Shown piece after piece: positions 34,599 to 42,221 of a DNA stretch of 64,000 nucleotides (position 1 is the first letter of the stretch; each line of letters opens with the position of its first letter). The stretch comes from CALJFL01 sp964590005. Its GTDB lineage: Bacteria; Pseudomonadota; Gammaproteobacteria; Pseudomonadales; Halieaceae. Made by a program: the position numbers and the translations under genes. Location of the stretch: contig CAZPVJ010000040.1 in assembly GCA_964590005.1 (NCBI GenBank), positions 34,781 through 98,780 on the forward strand, given 5' to 3'. A model generated the notes under the pieces. That model was not told the DNA's origin. It searched no databases and was given only the letters and a program-made list of their open reading frames with translations.

Positions 34599-35522
34599 TC
34601 AAGGCATCAGTAAAGTCACAGCGCCAGGAACCACAGAAACCGTAACATCACCACAGTCGAGGTATTCGCCATCGAGCTCCATCGCGGATCGCTGGCCACT
34701 CGCAGTGATCACCAAATTCCGCGCGCGGTGATAAACAACCTCGGGGTGATGGATTGGTTGGCCACGTTTTAGCCGCGGCAGCTTACGCAGGAAATCGACC
34801 AGCGAAACATCGCCGATGATCGCCAGGTCGAGACTACCATCATCGATAACTGCCTCCGGCACGGCACACAGTCCAGAACCAAAACATCGGCCATTGCCGA
34901 TCACACAGGCCAGCGCCCTGCCCTCCCACTGCAGGCCCGCGTCGGAACGGAGCCGGATGAATGGCTTTTGGAATGACAGGAAGGCAGCCAATATCGCTCG
35001 AAAATACGCGATATTTGCCCCGAACCGTCGGCCTCCGGTATTCACCCGGCGTGCGACACTGGCACCGATACCCAGGTCAGCGACATTGATAAAATAGCGG
35101 CTGCGGGGCTCGCCCTGTCGAGTCACATAATCGACTCGACCAAGGTCCACCGAACGCGTCGAACGACGCGCAGCGAGCTTCAACAATTCGGACAGCGTAC
35201 CTTCCGAAGGTGTCGACCTGAGGAAGTCATTGGCCGTGCCGCCAGCGACAAAGCCCAACAAGGGCATACCCGGGGAGGCGCCGTCGTTCACGGCTGCCAT
35301 GCAACCATTAAGCACTTCGTTCAAGGTGCCATCACCACCCACCGCAACGAGCAAATCAGAACCTGGACTGGATTCGCGAGCAACGTCCACCGCGTGACCG
35401 GCATACTCGGTCACCACTATGTTGATATCGCTAAAGACTGATTGAGCGGACAGTAGCGCAAGATCTTCGCGGATACGCCTCGCCCCCCTGCCCTTGCGTT
35501 TTACCACGAAAGTTGCCTTCAC
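34599..35522 (-). CDS. Lipid kinase of the YegS/diacylglycerol kinase family
   Basis: Kinase of 307 residues that phosphorylates diacylglycerol, sphingoid or similar lipids at the membrane face. The catalytic loop VAVGGDGTLNEVLNG lies near residues 60-75, followed by GFVAGGTANDFLRS and the second domain with DGSLDLAII. The GTG start (VKATFVVKRKG) overlaps the FetB-like permease stop by 4 bases (GTGA) and places the first beta strand where the family begins; the open frame continues further upstream inside the permease gene and is disregarded. Coupled expression with an export-type permease hints at a joint role in membrane lipid handling, which is inference. Confidence 0.88.
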   Translation of the reverse strand: MKATFVVKRKGRGARRIREDLALLSAQSVFSDINIVVTEYAGHAVDVARESSPGSDLLVAVGGDGTLNEVLNGCMAAVNDGASPGMPLLGFVAGGTANDFLRSTPSEGTLSELLKLAARRSTRSVDLGRVDYVTRQGEPRSRYFINVADLGIGASVARRVNTGGRRFGANIAYFRAILAAFLSFQKPFIRLRSDAGLQWEGRALACVIGNGRCFGSGLCAVPEAVIDDGSLDLAIIGDVSLVDFLRKLPRLKRGQPIHHPEVVYHRARNLVITASGQRSAMELDGEYLDCGDVTVSVVPGAVTLLMP

Positions 35523-36226
35523 CGCGTTGCGCGCCGTGCCAGCCAAAGGAAGATAGCTGTGGAAATGCCGGCGCTGGCGAAGATCATACACATCACCATG
35601 ATTTGATAACGGGCGGCTATCAGTGGCGACACGCCGGACAAGATCTGGCCCGTCATCATGCCGGGTAGAGAGACCAGGCCCACGGCAAACAAGGAATTTA
35701 CAACAGGAATCATGGCTGCCTGATAGGCCCTCTTACGTGCCTCTTGCCAGTTGTCTCCGTGTTCCAACTCCGCATAAAGGCGCTCTGCGGCGAGGCTGAC
35801 AGCGGTCATTGCGTTGGCAAAGACCATCCCTGCCAGGGGAATCATGTAGCGTGGCAAATACCACGGGTCCAGGCGGAGAACACCCTGGGTAATCACAGCG
35901 AGGGTAAACGCACCACCCAGGCTCACCCCCAGGAGCGAGGCCAGGAGCAGCTCAGCTCGATGTTCTGGTACCGTTCTCAGTGCGATCCAACTCGAGGCTG
36001 CCAGCATGATGACCAGGACCAGTAGTATCAGCCAGCCGTTGGTGGCACCAAAGATCCAGGCGAGGACGTACCCTATCAGCAATAGCTGTACCAGCATCCT
36101 GCCCAGCGCATACAGTGCATTTCCAGGCGCCATCGACCAACGCCAGAGCACCAGCAGGGTAATCGTGACGGGAATGAATGCGATGAGAAGCTGGGGAAGG
36201 CTCAGTAAGATGACCTGGTCTGACAT
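35519..36226 (-). CDS. fetB: FetB/YbbM-like membrane permease (UPF0014)
   Basis: Seven-helix permease of 235 residues matching the FetB/YbbM family: the ALGRMLVQLLLIGYVLAWIF segment, MVFANAMTAVSLAAERLYAELE and VSLPGMMTGQILSGVSPLIAARYQI are the conserved blocks. In E. coli FetB works with the ATPase FetA in iron homeostasis under oxidative stress. No FetA-like ATPase gene is adjacent; the next gene in the operon is a lipid kinase. GGAG lies 5 bases before the ATG; a longer upstream start is possible but unsupported. Iron export is therefore plausible but not shown. Confidence 0.85.
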   Translation of the reverse strand: MSDQVILLSLPQLLIAFIPVTITLLVLWRWSMAPGNALYALGRMLVQLLLIGYVLAWIFGATNGWLILLVLVIMLAASSWIALRTVPEHRAELLLASLLGVSLGGAFTLAVITQGVLRLDPWYLPRYMIPLAGMVFANAMTAVSLAAERLYAELEHGDNWQEARKRAYQAAMIPVVNSLFAVGLVSLPGMMTGQILSGVSPLIAARYQIMVMCMIFASAGISTAIFLWLARRATR

Positions 36227-36356
36227 ATGGCTCCGCTGTGTCCCCGCGCTGGTTACTCCAGTGCAAGCGTTGCCCGAATGCACCTGGCCGTCAAGCCGGG
36301 CCAGCCGATATACCCAGAATTAAAATTAACTTATTTTCATATCTGCCTAATATTAA

Positions 36357-36629
36357 TCACTTTTTAAATCCTAGAGCTGCAATGGTCGCCGCCGCCAGCG
36401 CGACCCAGAGAAGCTCCTGTAGATAGCTGCCACACAGAAAGAGAATCGCGGTCACGGTAATCAAACGTATCAGCCGATCGGCACCAGGCGTGGCCGAGTG
36501 CCCCGGAGCCGGGCGCCCCTGAGCCGGGGGCCCCGAAGCCGGGCGCCCCGGAGCCGGGCGCCCCGAATAAGACGGGCCATTCAGCAGGTTCTGGATGATG
36601 CGGTTCTCGGTGGCCTGGGCAGAGGTCAT
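36357..36629 (-). CDS. Small membrane protein with GRPAP repeats
   Basis: Predicted 90-residue protein of unknown function. It has a short polar helix (MTSAQATENRIIQNLLNG), a Pro/Gly/Arg-rich linker of about four five-residue repeats (GRPAP, GRPAS, GPPAQ, GRPAP) and a hydrophobic C-terminal half (LIRLITVTAILFLCG and LLWVALAAATIAALG, ending in FKK) that forms one or two membrane helices. An AGGA is placed 7 bases before the ATG, ideal spacing, but lies within a perfect hairpin. A second frame overlaps the repeats but gives no plausible protein. It follows the M20 peptidase gene on the same strand by about 100 bases. No homologue recognised. Confidence 0.6.
   Translation of the reverse strand: MTSAQATENRIIQNLLNGPSYSGRPAPGRPASGPPAQGRPAPGHSATPGADRLIRLITVTAILFLCGSYLQELLWVALAAATIAALGFKK
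36501..36560. repeat. Four tandem 15-bp GC-rich repeats
   Basis: Units of CCCCGGAGCCGGGCG type occur four times in a row with one to three changes each. Because 15 is a multiple of three, copy-number change would keep the reading frame and alter only the length of the Pro/Gly linker of the small membrane protein. Confidence 0.85.
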
Positions 36630-36633
36630 GGTC

Positions 36634-36659
36634 TGTTCCTGAATAGGGGTTCAGGAACA
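36634..36659 (-). promoter_or_regulatory. Perfect inverted repeat covering the ribosome site of the small membrane protein gene
   Basis: TGTTCCTGAA and TTCAGGAACA form 10-bp perfect arms around a 6-base loop. In the minus-strand transcript the second arm contains the AGGA ribosome site, 7 bases before the ATG, so folding would block translation. As DNA it could also be a protein operator. There is no U-run, so it is not a terminator. Confidence 0.6.
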
Positions 36660-36726
36660 TTGTCAGATTACCCGGCTCTGGCTGCGATATGTCGACTTTT
36701 CAACCTGATTGAATAAGCGACAGGTG

Positions 36727-38142
36727 CTATGGCCCTGGCGCGAGATCGTCGCCGGAACCGGCCAGCTCCTGGATAATGATTGTCCAGTGGTCCAGCGCTC
36801 CGAAGAAGGCGCTTTTGGGCACCCGCTCATTAAGCCCGTGAGCAAAGTTCTCGGCGGGATCCATAAAAACGCCCCCTACCCCAAGCGTCGGGATACCTAC
36901 ATTGCGAAAATACATCGCATCGGTTGCACTGGCAGCCATGTAGCCTATCAGCGGGATTCCCGGATGGCGGGCATGCACGGCCTTGCCAACCGCCGCCAAC
37001 ACATCCGGCCTGAGCTCCGAAATCGGGCTCTCGGGGAAATCACCAATCTGCCGAAAGCGGATAGCGTCGTTGCCGATAACATCCGTCAATTGCTGTTTGA
37101 CCTCGGCAATCGAGACGCCCGGAAACACCCGGCAGTTTACCGTCGCCGTCGCCGACTGTGGCAAGGCATTCTCGGCGTGACCCGCCTGCAGCATAGTCAC
37201 CACACAGGTTGTGCGCGTTACGCCGACGTAACTGGACTCACGGAACAGTCGATCGGCTGCTGCCTCGTCGTTTGGGTTATAGGCGAAACGCTGCATGGCC
37301 TCGCCCAACTCACCGCCTATTTTTTCACCGGTAGCCTGCAGGTAAGCCAGGGTCATTTCACTCCAGCGGACCGGAAAACGGTAATCACCGATAGCTGACA
37401 CAGCGGTTGAAAGCTCATAGATAGCGTTATCAAGGCGCGGCCGTGAGCTGTGTCCACCGGGATTGGTGACCGTCAACTCCCAGGTAACATACGTTTTTTC
37501 AGCCGCCTGGATGCGATAGCTGCTCGCCTTGCCATTCTTGACCACGCCCGAACCGGCATCGGAATTCAGGGCGAACTCCGCCTCCTTAAGCAGAGGCGTG
37601 TCGTACGCGAGAATTTTGCTGGTTGCCATATCGCTTTCTTCATCGCCACTGAAAACCAGAAACAGGTCACGTGTGGGCACGAACCCAGATCGCTTAAGTC
37701 GAATAAAAGTCGAGGTAAGCTGTGCAACACCAAACTTATTGTCCCGGGTACCACGGGCATAAAAGTACGTGTCGTCTTCTACCAGCGTAAAAGGTGGCCT
37801 CTCCCAGTCCCTGGCCTCAGCCTCAACCACGTCAAGGTGACCCAACAGCAGAATTGGCTTCTTACCAGACGAACCATCACCCTGGTAGCGCACAATCATT
37901 CCGGCAAAATCACCCGACGCAACGGCCTGAATATCTTCCTCGATGAACCCAGCCTCAAGTAACTCATCAGTGAGATAGCGCACGACCAATGCGGTGTTAC
38001 CCATGCGCTTGGAGGTATCCACTTCCACGATATTGCGAAAGATATCGAGTGTTTTCTGCGCGTGCACCGACAGCACGGGCTCGGTACTGGCCGCAGCAGA
38101 CGGTATAAGCAGCAGGAGCACAAGCGTGGCGATACATCTCAT
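36727..38142 (-). CDS. Secreted M20 family zinc peptidase
   Basis: Exported metallopeptidase of 471 residues in the M20/M28-like clan. A signal peptide (CIATLVLLLLIPSAAAS) is followed by the zinc site GHLDVVEAE, the bridging Asp in RGTRDNKFG, the catalytic Glu pair in SGDEESDM, the lid domain starting at TVTNPGGHSSRP, and a C-terminal metal His in NFAHGLNER. It likely hydrolyses peptides or acylamino acids in the periplasm. The ATG at 38142 has GGAGG 8 bases upstream, better than a TTG two codons earlier. It is divergent from the MFS gene. Confidence 0.92.
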   Translation of the reverse strand: MRCIATLVLLLLIPSAAASTEPVLSVHAQKTLDIFRNIVEVDTSKRMGNTALVVRYLTDELLEAGFIEEDIQAVASGDFAGMIVRYQGDGSSGKKPILLLGHLDVVEAEARDWERPPFTLVEDDTYFYARGTRDNKFGVAQLTSTFIRLKRSGFVPTRDLFLVFSGDEESDMATSKILAYDTPLLKEAEFALNSDAGSGVVKNGKASSYRIQAAEKTYVTWELTVTNPGGHSSRPRLDNAIYELSTAVSAIGDYRFPVRWSEMTLAYLQATGEKIGGELGEAMQRFAYNPNDEAAADRLFRESSYVGVTRTTCVVTMLQAGHAENALPQSATATVNCRVFPGVSIAEVKQQLTDVIGNDAIRFRQIGDFPESPISELRPDVLAAVGKAVHARHPGIPLIGYMAASATDAMYFRNVGIPTLGVGGVFMDPAENFAHGLNERVPKSAFFGALDHWTIIIQELAGSGDDLAPGP

Positions 38143-38226
38143 GGTCAAAACCTCCAGGGAAAACTGCAGGCAGTCTAAAGGGAATTAATCCAGCCCGCCA
38201 CGTGCATTATGCGTTAGGCTTGAACC

Positions 38227-39393
38227 ATGTTCCGTGAATTCAAAACGGTCTGGCTCCTGGTTCTAATCGCAGGACTCGGAACCAGTGTCCCGCCCTTGAT
38301 GTTGTTAATAGGGGGCATTCTAGGATCCACGATGGCGCCCTCAGCCAGGTGGGCAACACTGCCCATTGCGCTCATGATTATTGGCACGGCGTGCTCTGTC
38401 GTGCCGGTTACCCGCTGCATGTCACAATTGGGCAGACGCAACACCTTCATTCTATTTTTTGTTGTTGGTGTCGCCGCCTGCCTCCTCGCCGGAGAGGCTC
38501 TCTCGCGCACCAATTTCGTCTTGCTGTGTCTGGCTGCAGCGCTGATCGGCGCAACAAACGCCGCGCTGCAACAGGCCAGATTTGCCGCCATGGAAAGTGT
38601 TCCACTGGCTAAAGCCCCTGCCGCAGCCTCGATAATCATGTGCTCCGGTTTAATTGCTGCTTATCTGGGACCTGAAATGGCCGTCTGGGGCAAATCACTC
38701 TCGCAGGTTGAGTACCGCGGATCCTTTTGGCTTGGCGCAATATGCTTCGCTTTTGCCGGCATGCTTACGCTGTTCTATCACCCCGCCAACTCCCGGCAAT
38801 CAAGCCATGTAAGCGGCCCCTCCCGGAGTCTGGCGGCCATGTTACAGAACCCCACCCTGGTCATCGCGATCGCCGCCGGCGCTATCGCTTTCATGGTCAT
38901 GACCTTTGTAATGACCGCCACGCCGATAAGCATGCACCTGCACCATGGTCACAGCCTCGAAGACACCAAGTTTGTGATTCAATCGCATATTGCTGCGATG
39001 TTCCTGCCCTCCCTGGTCACTGCCTGGCTGTTCCGGGCGTTGCAGATTCGCGGAGTCATGATCGCCGGCTTACTGTGCTACGCGACAATGATCGTCATCG
39101 GGCTGGCCGATGTAAGCGTGATAGGTTTTTGGGGGCAGTTAGTCATGTTGGGCGTCGGTTGGAATTTTCTATTTGTATCGGGCACGGCCCTGTTGCCCAC
39201 CACCCACAGCGAAGGGGAGCGTTTCAAGGCCCAGGGGCTCAACGACAGCGTGGTATTCTCCACCCAGGCCATCGCGTCACTGCTGGCGGGCTGGGCCATG
39301 AGCCTGATCGACTGGCAAAGTCTGCTGATGCTGTGCCTGATACCGATGGCGGTTATGGTGGCAGCCCTGCTTTGGCACCGCAGACCCATCTGA
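38227..39393 (+). CDS. Major facilitator superfamily transporter
   Basis: Twelve-helix MFS carrier of 388 residues. The short loop GRRNTFILFFVVG follows helix 2 (motif A-like, modified), and the second half opens at about residue 195 after a basic linker (SRQSSHVSGPSRSLAAM). The region GWNFLFVSGTALLPTTHSEGERFKAQGLNDSVVFSTQAIASLLAGW matches a subgroup of YfkF/CynX-like exporters. Substrate unknown. No good ribosome site is seen. It is 84 bases from the divergent M20 gene and 80 bases upstream of the wax-ester synthase, possibly in the same transcript. Confidence 0.88.
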   Translation: MFREFKTVWLLVLIAGLGTSVPPLMLLIGGILGSTMAPSARWATLPIALMIIGTACSVVPVTRCMSQLGRRNTFILFFVVGVAACLLAGEALSRTNFVLLCLAAALIGATNAALQQARFAAMESVPLAKAPAAASIIMCSGLIAAYLGPEMAVWGKSLSQVEYRGSFWLGAICFAFAGMLTLFYHPANSRQSSHVSGPSRSLAAMLQNPTLVIAIAAGAIAFMVMTFVMTATPISMHLHHGHSLEDTKFVIQSHIAAMFLPSLVTAWLFRALQIRGVMIAGLLCYATMIVIGLADVSVIGFWGQLVMLGVGWNFLFVSGTALLPTTHSEGERFKAQGLNDSVVFSTQAIASLLAGWAMSLIDWQSLLMLCLIPMAVMVAALLWHRRPI

Positions 39394-39473
39394 TCATACG
39401 CCATCAGCGCTTGAACTTTCGAGGCCCACAAAGTTGGTCTATACATTAGTAGAACAAAGACGGGGAGTACTGC

Positions 39474-41147
39474 ATGCGCCGAATTGAGATAACCGATGCG
39501 GGTTTTTTGCTGGCGGAGAAACGGGAAACACCCATGCACGTGGGTGGCATCAACCTTTTCACTTTGCCAGAGGGTGCCGACGAACACGCATTTCTGGCCA
39601 GCCTTGCAGACGTGCTGCGCAACGCCAGCAGTTTCCGCAAACCATTTGGCGAGTACGTTGTGACCAAGCCCAGCGGGATGTTCTGGGAAGCGGATGACAA
39701 TATGGACCTCGATTACCACATCCGCCATTCTGCCTTGCCCAAGCCCGGGCGTTACCGGGAGCTATTTGCACTTGCCTCCCGTTTACATTCAGTGCTTTTG
39801 GACCGCAATCGACCGCTGTGGGAGATTCATTTGATCGAGGGACTGCAGAACCGACAGTTCGCTGTCTACAACAAGATGCATCATGCGGCCATCGACGGAG
39901 TTGGCGCCATGCACATTACCCGTGGGATGTGTTCGACAACAAAGTCCGGACGGATCAACCACGCCCCCCTGTCGCAGGAAGCCTACGATGCCTACAAGGC
40001 AGCGCGCTACGGTGATCGCCGCAAGCCGGTTAAGCCGCGAGAGAGCGAATTGCGGGCCGTGACCGATGCCCTGAAACAAACCTACGATTCCAGCGCCAAC
40101 CTGATGGGCGCTATGCGGCGTTTCTCTGGAGCTTTCCTGGGACGCAGTGGCAACCTGGCTGTGCCTTGGCACAACGTACCCAAAACGTCTATCAACACCA
40201 AGGTCAGCGGCGCCCGGCGCTTTGTCGCCCAGTCCTGGGACTTTGACAGGGTAAAAGCCGTATGCCGCGCCCTGGACGGTACGCTTAATGATATCGTGCT
40301 GGCGATGTGCTCCGGCGCTCTGCGGCGCTACCTGGAGGCTCAGCGTGAGCTACCCCGGCACTCTTTAAAGGCGATGGCCCCGGTCTCACTGCGTGAGGAG
40401 GGTGACCTGGAATCGGCCAACGCGGTCGGATTCATCACCGCCGACCTGGCAACCAATATCAAGGATCCAGAGAAACGCTTGCGCGCCATCCAGGAGTCGA
40501 TGCGCGCAGGAAAAGAGCTCCTGCAGGGACTGTCCTCCCGGGAAGCCGCAATTTTCATGCAATTGACCCAGTTACCGGCCGTCGCGACCTCCGTGCTAGG
40601 ACTCGCCGACAAGTTCCCCGCGTTCAGCACCGTCATTTCGAACGTGCCGGGCCCGAGGGAACAGTTGTACTGGAATGGTGCCCGGCTGGATGGCATTTAT
40701 CCCGCTTCGATTGTGTTTGATGGCTTTGCCATGAATATCACGCTGGTGAGTTATTACAATCAGCTGGATTTTGGCATCGTCGCCTGCCGGCGGTCACTGC
40801 CGCAGATACAGCGCTCCATTGACTACCTCGAAGACGCATTGCAGGAATTGGAAGAACTGGCTGGCTTGCGCACTGTCGCCACGAAGAAGCCCGCCAAGCG
40901 TAAGGCAAAGGCGCGGAAGACGGGAACACGCGCCGGCGCTGCTCCAAAAGCGAAGCGCAAACCGGCAAAAGCAAAGGCGAAAACAGAGCCAAAAGCCCGA
41001 AAAAAGCCCGCCGCCAAGGCCACAGCCAAGTCGAAGAGCAAGCCAAAGTCCAAGGCCAAAACAAAAACCACAGCCAGGGCAAAGGTGAAATCGACCCGGA
41101 AAAGCGCGCCCAAGAAAGCCGTAAGGCCAAAGAACGCTAGCAGATAA
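39474..41147 (+). CDS. Wax ester synthase/diacylglycerol acyltransferase with lysine-rich histone-like tail
   Basis: Acyltransferase of 557 residues that makes wax esters or triacylglycerol from acyl-CoA. The catalytic motif HHAAIDG lies at 136-142, preceded by PLWEIHLIEGL. Other family blocks are NDIVLAMCSGALRRYL, ISNVPGPREQLYWNGA and the NITLVSYYNQLDFGIVACR segment. Typical enzymes end near residue 465; here a 92-residue tail follows with about 29 Lys, 10 Arg and many Ala/Pro in KPAK and KAKT repeats, like histone H1 or AlgP. The tail could bind DNA, polyphosphate or acidic lipid droplets. GGGGAG precedes the ATG. Polyphosphate kinase lies 4 kb away. Confidence 0.93.
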   Translation: MRRIEITDAGFLLAEKRETPMHVGGINLFTLPEGADEHAFLASLADVLRNASSFRKPFGEYVVTKPSGMFWEADDNMDLDYHIRHSALPKPGRYRELFALASRLHSVLLDRNRPLWEIHLIEGLQNRQFAVYNKMHHAAIDGVGAMHITRGMCSTTKSGRINHAPLSQEAYDAYKAARYGDRRKPVKPRESELRAVTDALKQTYDSSANLMGAMRRFSGAFLGRSGNLAVPWHNVPKTSINTKVSGARRFVAQSWDFDRVKAVCRALDGTLNDIVLAMCSGALRRYLEAQRELPRHSLKAMAPVSLREEGDLESANAVGFITADLATNIKDPEKRLRAIQESMRAGKELLQGLSSREAAIFMQLTQLPAVATSVLGLADKFPAFSTVISNVPGPREQLYWNGARLDGIYPASIVFDGFAMNITLVSYYNQLDFGIVACRRSLPQIQRSIDYLEDALQELEELAGLRTVATKKPAKRKAKARKTGTRAGAAPKAKRKPAKAKAKTEPKARKKPAAKATAKSKSKPKSKAKTKTTARAKVKSTRKSAPKKAVRPKNASR

Positions 41148-41170
41148 GACGGTCGGGTGCGCCAAGCAGC

Positions 41171-42070
41171 CTAGAGTGGGCCGGCAAAGGTGTCGCAGTC
41201 TTCCAGCCGCCCCGCCTCGAACCCCCTGCGAAACCAGCTTACGCGCTGCTCTGATGTCCCATGGGTGAAACTGTCAGGCACCACTCTGCCCCCCGCCTCA
41301 CGCTGCAGACGATCATCACCGATCGCAGAAGCCGCGGTCAGTGCCTCCTCAAGATCACCCGGGTCCAGCAGGTCACGCTGGGTTTTCGCTGCATGACCCC
41401 ATAAGCCGGCGAAGCAATCAGCCTGTAATTCCTGTCGCACTGATAAAGCATTTACCTCCGCCTTGCTTTTACCCTGTCCCGCCTGCCTTACTCGCTGACT
41501 GATGCCCAGTAGTGTCTGAACATGATGTCCCACCTCATGCGCTATGACGTAGGCCTGAGCGAAATCTCCCGGCGCTCCATGTCGTTGATCAAGGTCCCGA
41601 AAAAATGAGAGGTCAATGTAAAGCTGTTGATCTGCAGGACAGTAAAAAGGACCGACAGCAGACCCGGCCATGCCGCAGGCTGAATTTACCCGGTCGGTAA
41701 ACAGAACCAGGGTTGGCTCCTTGTAGCTTGCACCGCGTGCCTCGAAAAGCGAGTGCCAGCTGTCCTCGGTATCTGCAAGCACTACCGAAACAAACTCCGC
41801 CAGCTGCTGCTCTTCTGCTGTCGGCTGGTAAGGCGCCTGTTGAGCTACCGGCCCGCCCCCAAGAAATAACGGCAACAGGTCGATACCAAGCAACCTGCCG
41901 CCAAAGAAAACAAGCACCGCAACCAGGAGGATGGTGCGCCCCACTTTCGTTTGCACGAGCGCGGGCAAAAATCGCAGAAGCGCAGGCGCGGCGCCCGCTG
42001 CGCCAGTACTAGCCCGCTGCCCCCTTCTATCCTCAACATTGCTACTGCGTCTTCCGCCCTGCCAGCGCAT
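41171..42070 (-). CDS. ypfJ: YpfJ-type neutral zinc metallopeptidase
   Basis: Membrane-anchored predicted metallopeptidase of 299 residues. It starts MRWQGGRRSSNVEDRRG, the usual YpfJ opening, with one membrane segment at about 45-65 (TILLVAVLVFFGGRLLG). The zinc site is HEVGHHVQ in YVIAHEVGHHVQTLLG, with a likely third ligand in QELQADCFAGLWGH. The end reads GTSEQRVSWFRRGFEAG as in homologues. The ATG at 42070 has a GGGGAGGG ribosome site 4 bases away and matches the family start; in-frame codons upstream are ignored. Substrate unknown. It faces the wax-ester synthase tail-to-tail. Confidence 0.92.
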   Translation of the reverse strand: MRWQGGRRSSNVEDRRGQRASTGAAGAAPALLRFLPALVQTKVGRTILLVAVLVFFGGRLLGIDLLPLFLGGGPVAQQAPYQPTAEEQQLAEFVSVVLADTEDSWHSLFEARGASYKEPTLVLFTDRVNSACGMAGSAVGPFYCPADQQLYIDLSFFRDLDQRHGAPGDFAQAYVIAHEVGHHVQTLLGISQRVRQAGQGKSKAEVNALSVRQELQADCFAGLWGHAAKTQRDLLDPGDLEEALTAASAIGDDRLQREAGGRVVPDSFTHGTSEQRVSWFRRGFEAGRLEDCDTFAGPL

Positions 42071-42221
42071 GGAACCCTCCCCTCTTCGGGATATACGGTA
42101 GCAGCTGTACCAGCGCGCGCAAAGCGACGTTCGCTGCCCTTCGGTCATTCTGGACACTGGCGCGCAAGCCGCCCAGGGCTTACGCTATCAGTATTCCCCA
42201 ATCGTGAGCACAGAGATTTCA

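Noticed and set aside
36634..36659. Inverted repeat as a LexA box
   Set aside because: Arms do not match the CTGT-N8-ACAG gammaproteobacterial LexA site; no SOS gene follows.
36364..36660. Alternative 98-codon frame across the 15-bp repeats
   Set aside because: Exists because the repeat is open in several frames; lacks membrane helices, and its start falls in the hairpin rather than after a ribosome site.
40823..41113. Minus-strand 96-codon hydrophobic frame
   Set aside because: It is the complement of lysine-rich repeats (AAG/AAA read as CTT/TTT), giving false Leu/Phe helices.
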